Shown here: in pieces, positions 1 through 6,591 of the stretch
Position numbering within the stretch: position 1 is the first letter of the stretch
How the letters are laid out: each line of letters begins with the position of its first letter
Assembly: GCA_030639305.1 (NCBI GenBank)
Contig: DAOWCY010000175.1
Location: 1 to 15,070 of the forward strand
Reading direction: 5' to 3'
Origin: JAGLQA01 sp023135565
GTDB taxonomy: Bacteria > Acidobacteriota > Aminicenantia > UBA2199
DNA: 15,070 bases
Translations under genes and position numbers: made by a program
Notes under the pieces: generated by a model
What the model saw: the letters and a program-made list of their open reading frames with translations, nothing else
Databases searched by the model: none
What the model was told of the DNA's origin: nothing

Positions 1-1
1 A

Positions 2-253
2 AAGAACCAGCGGGAAATATTGCGGTGGGTTCTAAAAGAGCGGCACATCACCCAGGAAGCATTAGCGGAAAAGGTAGGTATATCGGCAAGAAGCATAGAG
101 AAAAACATTGCCGAATTGAAAGAAAAAGGAATTTTGAAACGAGTAGGTTTCCGTAAATCCGGGTATTGGGAAGTGGAATCTAATAAAATAGGAGCGTTGA
201 AAAGTTATACCGGCGACGGTATAAAGGGCGGAATAAAAGACGGTATAAAATAA
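2..253 (+). CDS. C-terminal fragment of a winged-helix DNA-binding protein (5' end outside the window)
   Basis: The frame is open from the left edge, so the gene starts upstream; the first possible internal start is a TTG at 20, which I do not believe is the real one. The visible part is a winged helix-turn-helix: an N-terminal helix, the HTH core ITQEALAEKVGISARSIEKN, then a helix and wing ending in GYWEV. This form is typical of the C-terminal wHTH of AlbA_2/divergent AAA-4 ATP-binding regulators and of some Fic proteins, so DNA binding and transcription control are likely. After the wing a linker-like tail, GIKGGIKDGIK, runs straight into the stop codon. Gly-rich repeats of this kind often join tandem domains in such proteins, so the end may have been lost, with repeat material now following. 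Family assignment is moderately sure; the target is unknown. Confidence 0.6.
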   Translation, partial: KNQREILRWVLKERHITQEALAEKVGISARSIEKNIAELKEKGILKRVGFRKSGYWEVESNKIGALKSYTGDGIKGGIKDGIK

Positions 254-309
254 GCAAAAAGCGGAGGCCTTCGGGGGTGCGGTGCACCCAGCCGATAAGC
301 GGAGCGTCT

Positions 310-449
310 GGGCAAATTCCCAAACGTCGGTAATGGGCACAAGTGTTTGCTAATCAAAAGTTTTGTTCAAACTTTTTTGAAGGTGCGGTATGCCGCGGCC
401 CCCAACTATAATTCAATGGGGGCATCACCCGGCAGGGCCGCCGGAGGCG
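310..449 (+). repeat. Hairpin repeat, degenerate long copy (copy F)
   Basis: This copy starts with the 5' module GGGCAA...CCAAACGT...GGGCAC...GTTTGCTAAT, continues with CAAAAGTTTTGTTCAAAC, and ends in GGCAGGGCCGCCGGAGGC. The 5' module is shared with copy G (8734-8837, minus) and the 3' end with copies D and E. The central hairpin is replaced by a different one, GCCCCC (398-403) pairing with GGGGGC (418-423). It fills the gap between two convergent genes, the wHTH fragment and the CocE-type hydrolase. No T-tract follows the hairpin, so it is not a standard terminator. The stretch 254-309 also contains CCGATA...CGGAG, found again just before copy D, so the element may extend further left. Confidence 0.6.
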
Positions 450-455
450 CGGTAA

Positions 456-2894
456 TTACTTTTTTATTACCGGTAAAAGAAGATGAGAAGGATACTCTTT
501 ACTATGATAGATTCGTTGTTTCGCCTTTTTGTACTTCGTTTCCATTTCGTTGTGGCCGCCGGTGTTCAGGTTCCGGGAAAACATGGGAAACAAAGCGGAC
601 GAGACCTCGATCCTGATGCGATGCCCTTTTTGGAAAGTTATCCCCGTATGCCACAGGTCGATGGTGTACTTGTAAACTTTGTTCTTTTCTAAGAACTCCG
701 GTTTTTTGGTGGAATTGCGGAACCTAGCCCGGATCGTGCCCCGTGCCAAAAGCATAATCCCGCCTTGTTCATCCACGTCCATCAGCGACACGAACCAGTC
801 GGTGTCCACGGCGGAAGATGAGGCATAAATAATCGCGGATAAGGGGCCTACTACAGTCAACGGTTCTTTCAATGCCTCGGTGCGATACACCAGGATGTCG
901 CTCCGGGCGTCGCTTACCTTATTATGATGGGCCTTCCTCTTCTTTATTTCTTCTTCTAAATCCAGCACCTGGCCTTTCTCCTTTTTCTCCTGTTCTTCGC
1001 TCTTGAAATAAAAAGCCGGGAAAGGCGTGGGGTCGCCTGGATCATAAACATATTTGTCGAATTCTTTACCGGTTCGGGGAAGTTCCAACAGCAGCTTGCC
1101 GTCGCCTTTGGAGGTATTGGCGCTTTTGTCGCTGCTGAGGTAGAAAGGAGTAAACTCGGTTCCCGGCAGGGGATAGACCGCGGCTTTATGCCACTTGTTG
1201 GAGAACATGGCAAAAAGCTGCACTAAGGGTTCTTCGATTATCTTGTTTTCGATGCCTTTCAGCCAGTAGTCGAACCAGCGCAGGTACATAGAACGCAAGT
1301 CGATGGCGGCATCTTTGCCGAAATCGTATTCCCCTAAACGCGACGAAGACCGCGCCGTATGACCCCAGGGACCGACGATCATTTTGATATATTTGTTTTT
1401 CGATTTTTTCAATTCTAAATAGTTCAGCTTGGTGCCGATGGCGTCGCCGTCGAACCAGCCGGACTGCAAGAAAACCGGGATATCTAAGTCTTTTAACTTC
1501 TCCATAAAATTCGCTTTCTTCCAGTAACCGGTGTTCACATTGTTTTTGATCCACTTCCGCCAGTAGGGGTTCTCTTTGCCGAAAATATCTTTATCTAAGT
1601 CGATTACCGGCAGTTTTTTCAATATTTTTTCATACTTGCGCTCGCCGATCTTCTCTAAAGCAGAACCGCTGAGATCAGCCGTGGCCTCACTTTCCAGGAT
1701 TTCGGCCCACCATATGGACCCCAAAATATAAAAAGTGCCGTATTCATAGGGGATATTATAAAAAGGATCGGGCGGGGCCACGTTGGGAATAATCGTAGTC
1801 AGGTGGGGCGGTTTTTGCGACGCGGCCCACAACTGCACCCAACCTACATAAGAACCGCCGATCATGCCTACTTTGCCGGTAGACCAGGGCCGGGTTCCCA
1901 ACCATTCGATGCTGTCGTAACCGTCTGCGGCTTCGTCTATAAAAGGTTCCCAGGTTCCTTCGGAAGCAAACCTGCCGCGGCAGTCCTGAACGGCCACAGC
2001 GTATCCCCGCTTAGAATAAAAATTGGCGTCCAATTCCAGCATATCTTTTCCATAAGGCGTGCGGATCAAAATTACCGGGGCTTTTTTCTCCGTACTGCCG
2101 GGGAAATAAAGGTCCGCGGCTAACTTGACGCCGTCGCGCATGGGGATTTTTACCGTTTTCTTGAGGGTTGTAAATTGGGGTTTGGAGAGCAGCGGGTCTT
2201 CGGAGCTGTATTTTAGTAAATCATCGAAACCGTCGCGTACATAGGCGGCATACTGCACCGGCACGTTCATCATGTAGATTTTGGAATCCTTGTCGGCCCA
2301 CACCTGGAGAAGAATCCCCAGCAGGTCGATGTCGAAACGGACGAATTCTATTTCTTTTTCTTTAACTTTTCTTATTTCCGTGCCTTTATATTCTACTTCC
2401 ATGTCCACTATTTTATAGGGCATTAAAAAGCGGGAAAATTTCTGTTTTCCTTTTTTGTTCATGTCGTAATGTGTTAACATGAGACTTTCGAAGACCGGGC
2501 CATAATTATCGGTGGGTAAATGACCGGCGGTCAGGTCTACGGAGTAGGTTTTTTCTTTTACCTGGTATTCGGCTTTATCACCTTTTCGTTTTACCGTGAC
2601 GGTTTGTGTGGGGGCTTTAATCACCGCGCTGTTCCAAAAACCCTGCTTGTCGGAGGTAATGCTCATGTGGAACACCGCTTCCTGGCCCGACATGGAAAGA
2701 ACGAACTTCCGGGTGTAATTACCGGCTCCATCCAGGGAATAGGTGATCGTCCCGATGGTGCTGTCATTTACTAAAAGTTTGAAAGTGCCGCTGTCTTTAT
2801 AATTTGCCATACTGAACGGCAGTACTTTCTCTTCCGCTGCCGGTAATAAAAGAAAACCGGCAATAATTAAAATTAAAAATAGTTTAAATCTCAT
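456..2894 (-). CDS. Secreted CocE/NonD family hydrolase (X-Pro dipeptidyl-peptidase S15-like)
   Basis: An 812-residue alpha/beta hydrolase. I chose the ATG at 2894 over the longer frame from 2939 because GGAG sits 7-8 bases upstream and a signal peptide begins exactly there (MRFKLFLILIIAGFLLLPA). Residues about 25-235 are a mostly beta extra domain I cannot assign. The S15 catalytic domain starts near 245 (VKIPMRDGVKLAADLYFP). The expected triad is visible: Ser348 in GGSYVG, Asp482 in GWFDGD and His512 in GPWGHTA. RTPYGK and QDCRGRFASEG are also characteristic. The last ~240 residues fit the jelly-roll C-terminal domain of this family. It should act outside the cytoplasm on esters or peptides; family members range from X-Pro peptidases to cocaine esterase and glutaryl-7-ACA acylase, so the substrate is open. 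No clear promoter was seen upstream. Confidence 0.88.
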   Translation of the reverse strand: MRFKLFLILIIAGFLLLPAAEEKVLPFSMANYKDSGTFKLLVNDSTIGTITYSLDGAGNYTRKFVLSMSGQEAVFHMSITSDKQGFWNSAVIKAPTQTVTVKRKGDKAEYQVKEKTYSVDLTAGHLPTDNYGPVFESLMLTHYDMNKKGKQKFSRFLMPYKIVDMEVEYKGTEIRKVKEKEIEFVRFDIDLLGILLQVWADKDSKIYMMNVPVQYAAYVRDGFDDLLKYSSEDPLLSKPQFTTLKKTVKIPMRDGVKLAADLYFPGSTEKKAPVILIRTPYGKDMLELDANFYSKRGYAVAVQDCRGRFASEGTWEPFIDEAADGYDSIEWLGTRPWSTGKVGMIGGSYVGWVQLWAASQKPPHLTTIIPNVAPPDPFYNIPYEYGTFYILGSIWWAEILESEATADLSGSALEKIGERKYEKILKKLPVIDLDKDIFGKENPYWRKWIKNNVNTGYWKKANFMEKLKDLDIPVFLQSGWFDGDAIGTKLNYLELKKSKNKYIKMIVGPWGHTARSSSRLGEYDFGKDAAIDLRSMYLRWFDYWLKGIENKIIEEPLVQLFAMFSNKWHKAAVYPLPGTEFTPFYLSSDKSANTSKGDGKLLLELPRTGKEFDKYVYDPGDPTPFPAFYFKSEEQEKKEKGQVLDLEEEIKKRKAHHNKVSDARSDILVYRTEALKEPLTVVGPLSAIIYASSSAVDTDWFVSLMDVDEQGGIMLLARGTIRARFRNSTKKPEFLEKNKVYKYTIDLWHTGITFQKGHRIRIEVSSALFPMFSRNLNTGGHNEMETKYKKAKQRIYHSKEYPSHLLLPVIKK

Positions 2895-2962
2895 TTTATT
2901 TCTCCATAAAACAAATTTGCCTCCGGGGGGATTTCCCACAAACTAAGGTGGGGAATTAGAGT

Positions 2963-2977
2963 GAACGCACTGCGTTC
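2963..2977. repeat. 15-bp palindrome between hicB and the CocE-type gene
   Basis: GAACGCA and TGCGTTC form a perfect 7-bp inverted repeat around one central base. It lies about 70 bases upstream of the hydrolase start and 44 bases past hicB. It could be an operator or a short hairpin. Just beside it, on the minus strand at about 2916-2926, is a CCGGAGGCAAA remnant resembling the 3' end of the hairpin repeats. No function is proven. Confidence 0.3.
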
Positions 2978-3020
2978 CTCCGCTGTGTCGGCGCACCCCG
3001 CCGAAAAGCCGCAACGCGGT

Positions 3021-3233
3021 TTACGCGAAAACCAACATCTCACTCTCTGTGTGCGGTTTCGGGATAGGCAGCCCCTCTAACTTCATACCTTCTATATGAA
3101 ATTTCACCGCTTCAAAAATATTTCGTTCTACCTGCTTTCTTGTTTTACCGGCAGCTATACATCCGGGTAAATCGGGGATATATGCGCTGTACCCCGTGTC
3201 TGTCTTTTCATATATAACTAAATACTTAAGCAT
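3021..3233 (-). CDS. hicB: HicB-type antitoxin (short form)
   Basis: A 70-residue protein with the HicB partial RNase-H-like fold: YLVIYEKTDTGYSAYIPDLPGC, followed by AAGKTRKQVERNIFEAVKFHIEGM. In the family this domain binds and blocks HicA. The protein stops right after the fold (SEMLVFA), so the C-terminal ribbon-helix-helix or HTH domain found in many HicBs is missing and this copy may not bind DNA itself. It is the second gene of the pair, two bases after the hicA stop; AAGGAG inside the end of hicA serves as its ribosome binding site. The order toxin then antitoxin is normal for hicAB. Identification is strong. Confidence 0.9.
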   Translation of the reverse strand: MLKYLVIYEKTDTGYSAYIPDLPGCIAAGKTRKQVERNIFEAVKFHIEGMKLEGLPIPKPHTESEMLVFA

Positions 3234-3235
3234 TT

Positions 3236-3430
3236 TTAATTCTCCTTAATTTGAGCCTGTTTCAAAATGCTTCCTAAAGTACCCCTCTTTACTTCGTCGG
3301 ATAGTTTATGGAAAGATATTGTAACTAACCCTTTTTTTACCGGGTGTTTAAATTGCTTGTGACTTCCTCGCTGTCTAACCTCATACCAGCCGTCATCTTT
3401 TATCATTTTTATAACATCCTTTACTTTCAT
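3236..3430 (-). CDS. hicA: HicA-type mRNA interferase toxin
   Basis: A 64-residue double-stranded-RNA-binding-fold toxin. The hallmark is RQRGSHKQFKHP, with His24 as the expected catalytic residue, followed by the strand VTISFHKLSDEVKRGTLGSILKQA typical of the family. HicA cleaves mRNA and is neutralised by HicB. The length is normal and nothing suggests inactivation. AAGG lies a few bases before the ATG at 3430. The gene is transcribed with hicB from the promoter at 3446-3474. Confidence 0.9.
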   Translation of the reverse strand: MKVKDVIKMIKDDGWYEVRQRGSHKQFKHPVKKGLVTISFHKLSDEVKRGTLGSILKQAQIKEN

Positions 3431-3445
3431 GAAATACCTTAAGCT

Positions 3446-3474
3446 ATTATAATTTATTTGGAGAAATATTTCAA
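3446..3474 (-). promoter_or_regulatory. Sigma-70-type promoter of hicA-hicB, with an overlapping palindrome
   Basis: Read on the minus strand: TTGAAA (3469-3474), a 17-bp spacer, and TATAAT (3446-3451), about 16 bases before the hicA start. The palindrome GAAATATTTC (3463-3472) overlaps the -35 box and could be an operator for autoregulation. That is inference, since this HicB lacks a visible DNA-binding domain. Confidence 0.75.
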
Positions 3475-3511
3475 TAGTTTTCCGGTTTAACGCAACCCGC
3501 CGGAGGCGTCG

Positions 3512-5020
3512 TCACATTTTCATAAACACTAAGAATACCAACTTCGCCATGTCTTCCATGATCTCCGGGGTAATAATATCCGGGGTATCGGTGGTTCTAT
3601 GATAAGTAGCGTAAGGCAGCGACTTCGCCCCGGAAGCGCTGAACGACAGGCTGGGAATCCCGGCCCACATAAAATGAGCCGCATCCAACCTGGGCCTGGC
3701 TAAATTGTGAAAAAACGAAGGCGTTATTGTACGGTGAATATACTTGCTGTTGGCATCCGCGAAATATTTCCACAAGTCGGGATAGTTTTTCCCGGCGGTG
3801 GCCTTGAGTTTTGTGCCTCGGCCCACGCCGTCTAAATTGATCAGGGCTTTGGTTTTTTCTATAGGAAAGAAGGGGTGTTTAAGGTAATATTCGGAACCTT
3901 TGACCCCCTGCTCCTCTGCTCCGAAAAAAACAAAAACAATCGATCTTTTGGGTTTTAGCGGCGAATTAGAGATAGCTTCAGCCACAGCCATTATCACGGC
4001 CACGCCGGAGGCATTATCATCGGCTCCGGGCATCATTTCGTGATTAAAACCTAAGTGGTCTAAATGAGCGCCCAATACAACCGCCTCTTTTTTGAGTTCC
4101 GGGTGGCTGCCGGGGAAATAACCCAGCACATTGCGGGCCACGCCTTCGGGATGATGTTCGGTAAAATTCTTGATAGTGAGTTTTTTCCCGGTCTTGAAAG
4201 ATTGCGGGAAACGTTTTTTTTGTATTTTTTCTTTTGTTTTTTTGTGGTTTCTGCCCGTACCCGCGAAAATGTCAGCCACGATTGTTTTCCCCACGTAAGT
4301 CAGCACCAAACCTTTTATAAAGAGGCAGTTGGGGTTGGCAATATGATAATTGTAAATCATACCGGCTGCGCCGTGAGCCGCGGCATTTTTTACTTTATAT
4401 TGATGGAAAGAGTAGGGCCGCCATTTTTTAAATTCTTTCGGTTTTTTGCCGGGCGAAACCGGCACTTCCCGTTCCATCAGCACGATCTTGCCTTTTACAT
4501 CTAAACCTTTGTACTCGTCGAATTTTAGTTCCGGCGCTGTGATGCCATATCCCACATAGACCACCTCGGCGGTTACTTCGCCTGTATCTGAAGTAGAACC
4601 GGGCATGAAATCGACTTCATAACGGTAGTGTTTTTCCAGCATTGATTTTTTTTTGAAAGGGATGTGGAGAATTACCTCCGAGCCGGGAAAAACCAGGGTG
4701 TAAGGGTTGGGGAAATCCTGGAAATATGTGCCTTTAGCGCCGGCCGGTTTGACGCCCCATTTTTTTAGGTGAAGGGCCACCCATCGAGCCGATGCATTGT
4801 AGCCCTCAGTGCCGGTAAGACGTCCGCCGTATTTTTTCAGGCAGAGTTCTTTGACATAATCGAATATAGTATGGCTGGAGATAGAGTGCATCAGCGGCAG
4901 TATTTTTTCTTCGTATCGGCAGGGTGTTTTTTCTTTAGCCGCCGGGTTTTGGGAAAAAACAGGAAGGTAAACCAAAACAAACGCTGTCAATAATAAAATA
5001 ATCAAATTTTTAAGTTTCAC
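3512..5020 (-). CDS. Secreted M28 family zinc aminopeptidase with a PA-type insert
   Basis: A 502-residue exported peptidase. It begins with a GTG at 5018-5020, four to five bases after CGGAGG, and with a signal peptide (MKLKNLIILLLTAFVLVYLP). Residues about 140-290 between the N-terminal helices and the catalytic core fit a protease-associated (PA) insert. The M28 co-catalytic zinc set is complete: His319 in GAHLDHLG, the bridging Asp in GADDNASG (334/335), Glu369 (general base) and Glu370 in GAEEQG, Asp397 in NLDGVG and His474 in YHRTTDTP. The expected reaction is release of N-terminal residues from peptides outside the cytoplasm. Together with the CocE-type hydrolase it suggests use of external peptides. 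It is a single gene with its own promoter at 5042-5070. Confidence 0.9.
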   Translation of the reverse strand: MKLKNLIILLLTAFVLVYLPVFSQNPAAKEKTPCRYEEKILPLMHSISSHTIFDYVKELCLKKYGGRLTGTEGYNASARWVALHLKKWGVKPAGAKGTYFQDFPNPYTLVFPGSEVILHIPFKKKSMLEKHYRYEVDFMPGSTSDTGEVTAEVVYVGYGITAPELKFDEYKGLDVKGKIVLMEREVPVSPGKKPKEFKKWRPYSFHQYKVKNAAAHGAAGMIYNYHIANPNCLFIKGLVLTYVGKTIVADIFAGTGRNHKKTKEKIQKKRFPQSFKTGKKLTIKNFTEHHPEGVARNVLGYFPGSHPELKKEAVVLGAHLDHLGFNHEMMPGADDNASGVAVIMAVAEAISNSPLKPKRSIVFVFFGAEEQGVKGSEYYLKHPFFPIEKTKALINLDGVGRGTKLKATAGKNYPDLWKYFADANSKYIHRTITPSFFHNLARPRLDAAHFMWAGIPSLSFSASGAKSLPYATYHRTTDTPDIITPEIMEDMAKLVFLVFMKM

Positions 5021-5041
5021 AATGCCTCCGTAACATTTGAA

Positions 5042-5070
5042 AGTATAAACTAAATCGGCGAATATTTCAA
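5042..5070 (-). promoter_or_regulatory. Sigma-70-type promoter of the M28 peptidase gene
   Basis: On the minus strand TTGAAA (5065-5070), a 17-bp spacer and TATACT (5042-5047), about 22 bases before the GTG start. The leader is very short and holds only the ribosome binding site. Confidence 0.7.
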
Positions 5071-5153
5071 CCTGCTGCGCGGACGGATGTAAAGTAACTA
5101 TTCAGTTTTGGAAAAAAATTCAAAGCTTTTATAGGGGGCTTTTCGCTTTTTTA

Positions 5154-5215
5154 AACAAAAGTTTTGTTCAAACTTTTTCAAAAGTTTGGCCCCCGGCAGG
5201 GCCGCCGGAGGCAAG
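5154..5215 (+). repeat. Hairpin repeat, compact copy (copy E)
   Basis: It starts AACAAAAGTTTTGTT, then has CAAACTTTT (5169-5177), centre TC, AAAAGTTTG (5180-5188), a perfect 9-bp inverted repeat, and ends GGCAGGGCCGCCGGAGGCAAG. It sits in the 271-bp gap between the divergent M28 and metalloenzyme genes, upstream of both promoters. No other element was recognised in that gap. Confidence 0.7.
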
Positions 5216-5260
5216 TCTGTTTTAGATTTTTCCGGAACTGAACACTTACAAATTCAGAGC

Positions 5261-5289
5261 TTCCAAACATGACGCTGTTGTTGTATAAT
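5261..5289 (+). promoter_or_regulatory. Promoter abutting the metalloenzyme start (possible leaderless mRNA)
   Basis: A perfect TATAAT (5284-5289) lies two bases before the first ATG (5292), with a weak -35 (TTCCAA, 5261-5266) at 17 bp. Transcription would begin near 5295-5297, on the second ATG (5295), and no Shine-Dalgarno sequence is visible. A leaderless mRNA starting at 5295, or translation from the ATG at 5304, is therefore likely. Confidence 0.5.
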
Positions 5290-5291
5290 AA

Positions 5292-6236
5292 ATGATGCCA
5301 CGAATGATATTTGTTTTTTTAGATGGAGTGGGCATAGGAAAACCCGACGCCCAAAACCCCTTTTATGCGGCTAAAACCGCTTTCCTGCCGTTTTATGAGG
5401 GCGCTTCCCTGCCCGACGGCACACCCGTCAAAGCCATCGACGCCACGCTAAATACCGCCGGGATACCCCAAAGCGCCAGCGGCCAAACCTCCCTTTTTAG
5501 CGGTCAAAATATTCCCGCCCTTATAGGAGGACACAAAGGCAGTTACCCGAACAAAATAATGAGGAAAATTTTAAAAGAACACAACCTCTTCAAAATTTTA
5601 GCCGGGGATGGAATTAAAGGTAGGTATATCAATGCCTATCCCCGCCACGCGGAGCTCTTTGCAGCCCCCAACGTGGAATTAGATGACGAAGGAGTACTCC
5701 ATTTTTCAGAGAAATTCCCCGAATTGTTTAAAAGGCGGATCTCGGTTACTACCTGTATGCTGATCGCCAACCGCACGATTCCTTTCGATATACCGGATAT
5801 AGAAGCAGGCCGGTCGCTTTTCCAGGAGTTTTCAAATAAATACCTGAACGATAGGGGCGCGCAATTGCCGGAATTCAGCCCCGAAAAAGCAGGCGAGATC
5901 ATATATAATGTGTCGCGGGAATACGATTTTATATTGTATGAATATTTCCAGACTGACGTATATGCCCACCGCCGCACTTTTGCGGAGACCTGCGAGTTAA
6001 TAACGAACCTGGACCAGCTTTTCGGGAAGCTTCTCTCTCTTTTAGATAAGGAACAGGACACCCTGTTGATGACAAGCGATCACGGCAATCTTGAAGATTC
6101 TTCTACCCGCGCCCATACCCGGAACCCTGTTCCGCTGCTGGTTTGGGGCAAAGGGGCCGGGCTGCTGCGAGAAAGGATAAATAGTATCGCGGATGTGTCC
6201 CCGGCGATAGTGGGTTTCTTTTCTCAGGATTACTAA
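5292..6236 (+). CDS. Metalloenzyme of the alkaline phosphatase/iPGM superfamily
   Basis: A 314-residue protein with the ligand set of the two-metal phosphatase/phosphomutase superfamily (Pfam Metalloenzyme): Asp11 in FLDGVGIG, the nucleophile loop QSASGQTSLFSG (Ser61-Thr66), Asp222 and His226 in TDVYAHRR, Asp263-His264 in TSDHGNLED and His275 in HTRNPVPLL. The order matches cofactor-independent phosphoglycerate mutase, but the protein is about 200 residues shorter, so it is not a standard iPGM and the cap domain is reduced. Some phosphate-ester transfer or hydrolysis is likely; the substrate is unknown. Three ATGs are possible (5292, 5295, 5304). The promoter position and lack of a ribosome binding site favour the second or third; the conserved core begins at the third (MIFVFLDGVG). 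It stands alone, 355 bp before hdrA. Confidence 0.8.
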   Translation: MMPRMIFVFLDGVGIGKPDAQNPFYAAKTAFLPFYEGASLPDGTPVKAIDATLNTAGIPQSASGQTSLFSGQNIPALIGGHKGSYPNKIMRKILKEHNLFKILAGDGIKGRYINAYPRHAELFAAPNVELDDEGVLHFSEKFPELFKRRISVTTCMLIANRTIPFDIPDIEAGRSLFQEFSNKYLNDRGAQLPEFSPEKAGEIIYNVSREYDFILYEYFQTDVYAHRRTFAETCELITNLDQLFGKLLSLLDKEQDTLLMTSDHGNLEDSSTRAHTRNPVPLLVWGKGAGLLRERINSIADVSPAIVGFFSQDY

Positions 6237-6248
6237 GAGCTATTTTAC

Positions 6249-6275
6249 CACGAAGGACACGAAGGGCACGAAGGG
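6249..6275 (+). repeat. Three tandem CACGAAGGR units
   Basis: CACGAAGGA, CACGAAGGG and CACGAAGGG follow each other without a gap, just after the metalloenzyme stop. Short CACGAAGG arrays are found between genes in many unrelated bacteria. No hairpin or gene is associated with them here. Confidence 0.7.
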
Positions 6276-6310
6276 GGTCTGGGAGCCCAACCGATACGGA
6301 GTGCCTAAGC

Positions 6311-6358
6311 AGAAGTTTTTGTCCAACTTTTTTCAAAAAGTTGGCCGCCGGAGGCAAG
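6311..6358 (+). repeat. Hairpin repeat, compact copy (copy D)
   Basis: AGAAGTTTTTGT is followed by CCAACTTTTT (6323-6332), centre TC, and AAAAAGTTGG (6335-6344), a perfect 10-bp inverted repeat, then CCGCCGGAGGCAAG. The preceding CCGATACGGAGTG (about 6290-6302) resembles a stretch before copy F and may be part of the element. It lies in the 355-bp gap before the hdr operon, upstream of its promoter. Confidence 0.7.
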
Positions 6359-6419
6359 CCCGATAGAGTTCGCGAATGCCCGTTTGCCGAAGGCCGAATG
6401 CTGAAAGCTGCTCACGGGC

Positions 6420-6448
6420 TTGAATTAGCCGGGGGGTTCTGGTATACT
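6420..6448 (+). promoter_or_regulatory. Promoter of the hdrA operon (extended -10)
   Basis: TTGAAT (6420-6425), a 17-bp spacer, and TATACT (6443-6448) preceded by TGG, which makes an extended -10. Transcription should start near 6454-6456, leaving a leader of about 137 bases before hdrA. It is the only strong promoter seen ahead of the six-gene operon. Confidence 0.7.
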
Positions 6449-6453
6449 ACCCT

Positions 6454-6591
6454 ATGCCGAAAGCGAAGACGCACGTAACCATCATACAGCCTGTTTTTTT
6501 GTTTTTATCGAACCGGGACGGCAGGCGTTCCGGTTTTCTCCCGGGCGGCTTATCGAGCCGGGCCGGCGGGGTTCCGCGGGAGTAAACCGGG
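6454..6591 (+). promoter_or_regulatory. Structured leader of the hdrA operon, with a possible attenuator and a 43-codon ORF
   Basis: AACCGGGA (6511-6518) can pair with TTCCGGTT (6528-6535) around a 9-base loop and runs into TTTTCTC, resembling a weak intrinsic terminator. A second hairpin, CGGCT/AGCCG (6546-6560), lies just before the GGGAG (6578-6582) that serves hdrA. An ATG at 6454, right at the predicted transcript start, opens a 43-codon frame ending at 6585 with no recognisable protein features; it may be chance or a leader peptide. Control by attenuation is a guess from shape alone. I recognise no known riboswitch class. Confidence 0.35.

Noticed and set aside
398..423. Intrinsic terminator between the convergent genes
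   Set aside because: The GCCCCC/GGGGGC stem has a long loop and no T-tract on either side.
347..616. Plus-strand frame in the repeat and hydrolase end
   Set aside because: It crosses repeat copy F and lies antisense to the conserved end of the hydrolase gene, with no recognisable protein features.
2895..2939. 15-residue longer start of the CocE-type hydrolase
   Set aside because: The longer form would hide the signal peptide behind a polar stretch; the ATG at 2894 has a good ribosome binding site and starts the signal peptide.
4064..4504. 146-codon plus-strand frame
   Set aside because: It is antisense to the M28 peptidase, whose zinc ligands and PA region are clearly coded on the other strand.
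6249..6275. CRISPR-like array
   Set aside because: The units are 9 bp and directly adjacent, without spacers, so this is a simple tandem repeat. No other regularly spaced repeats were found.
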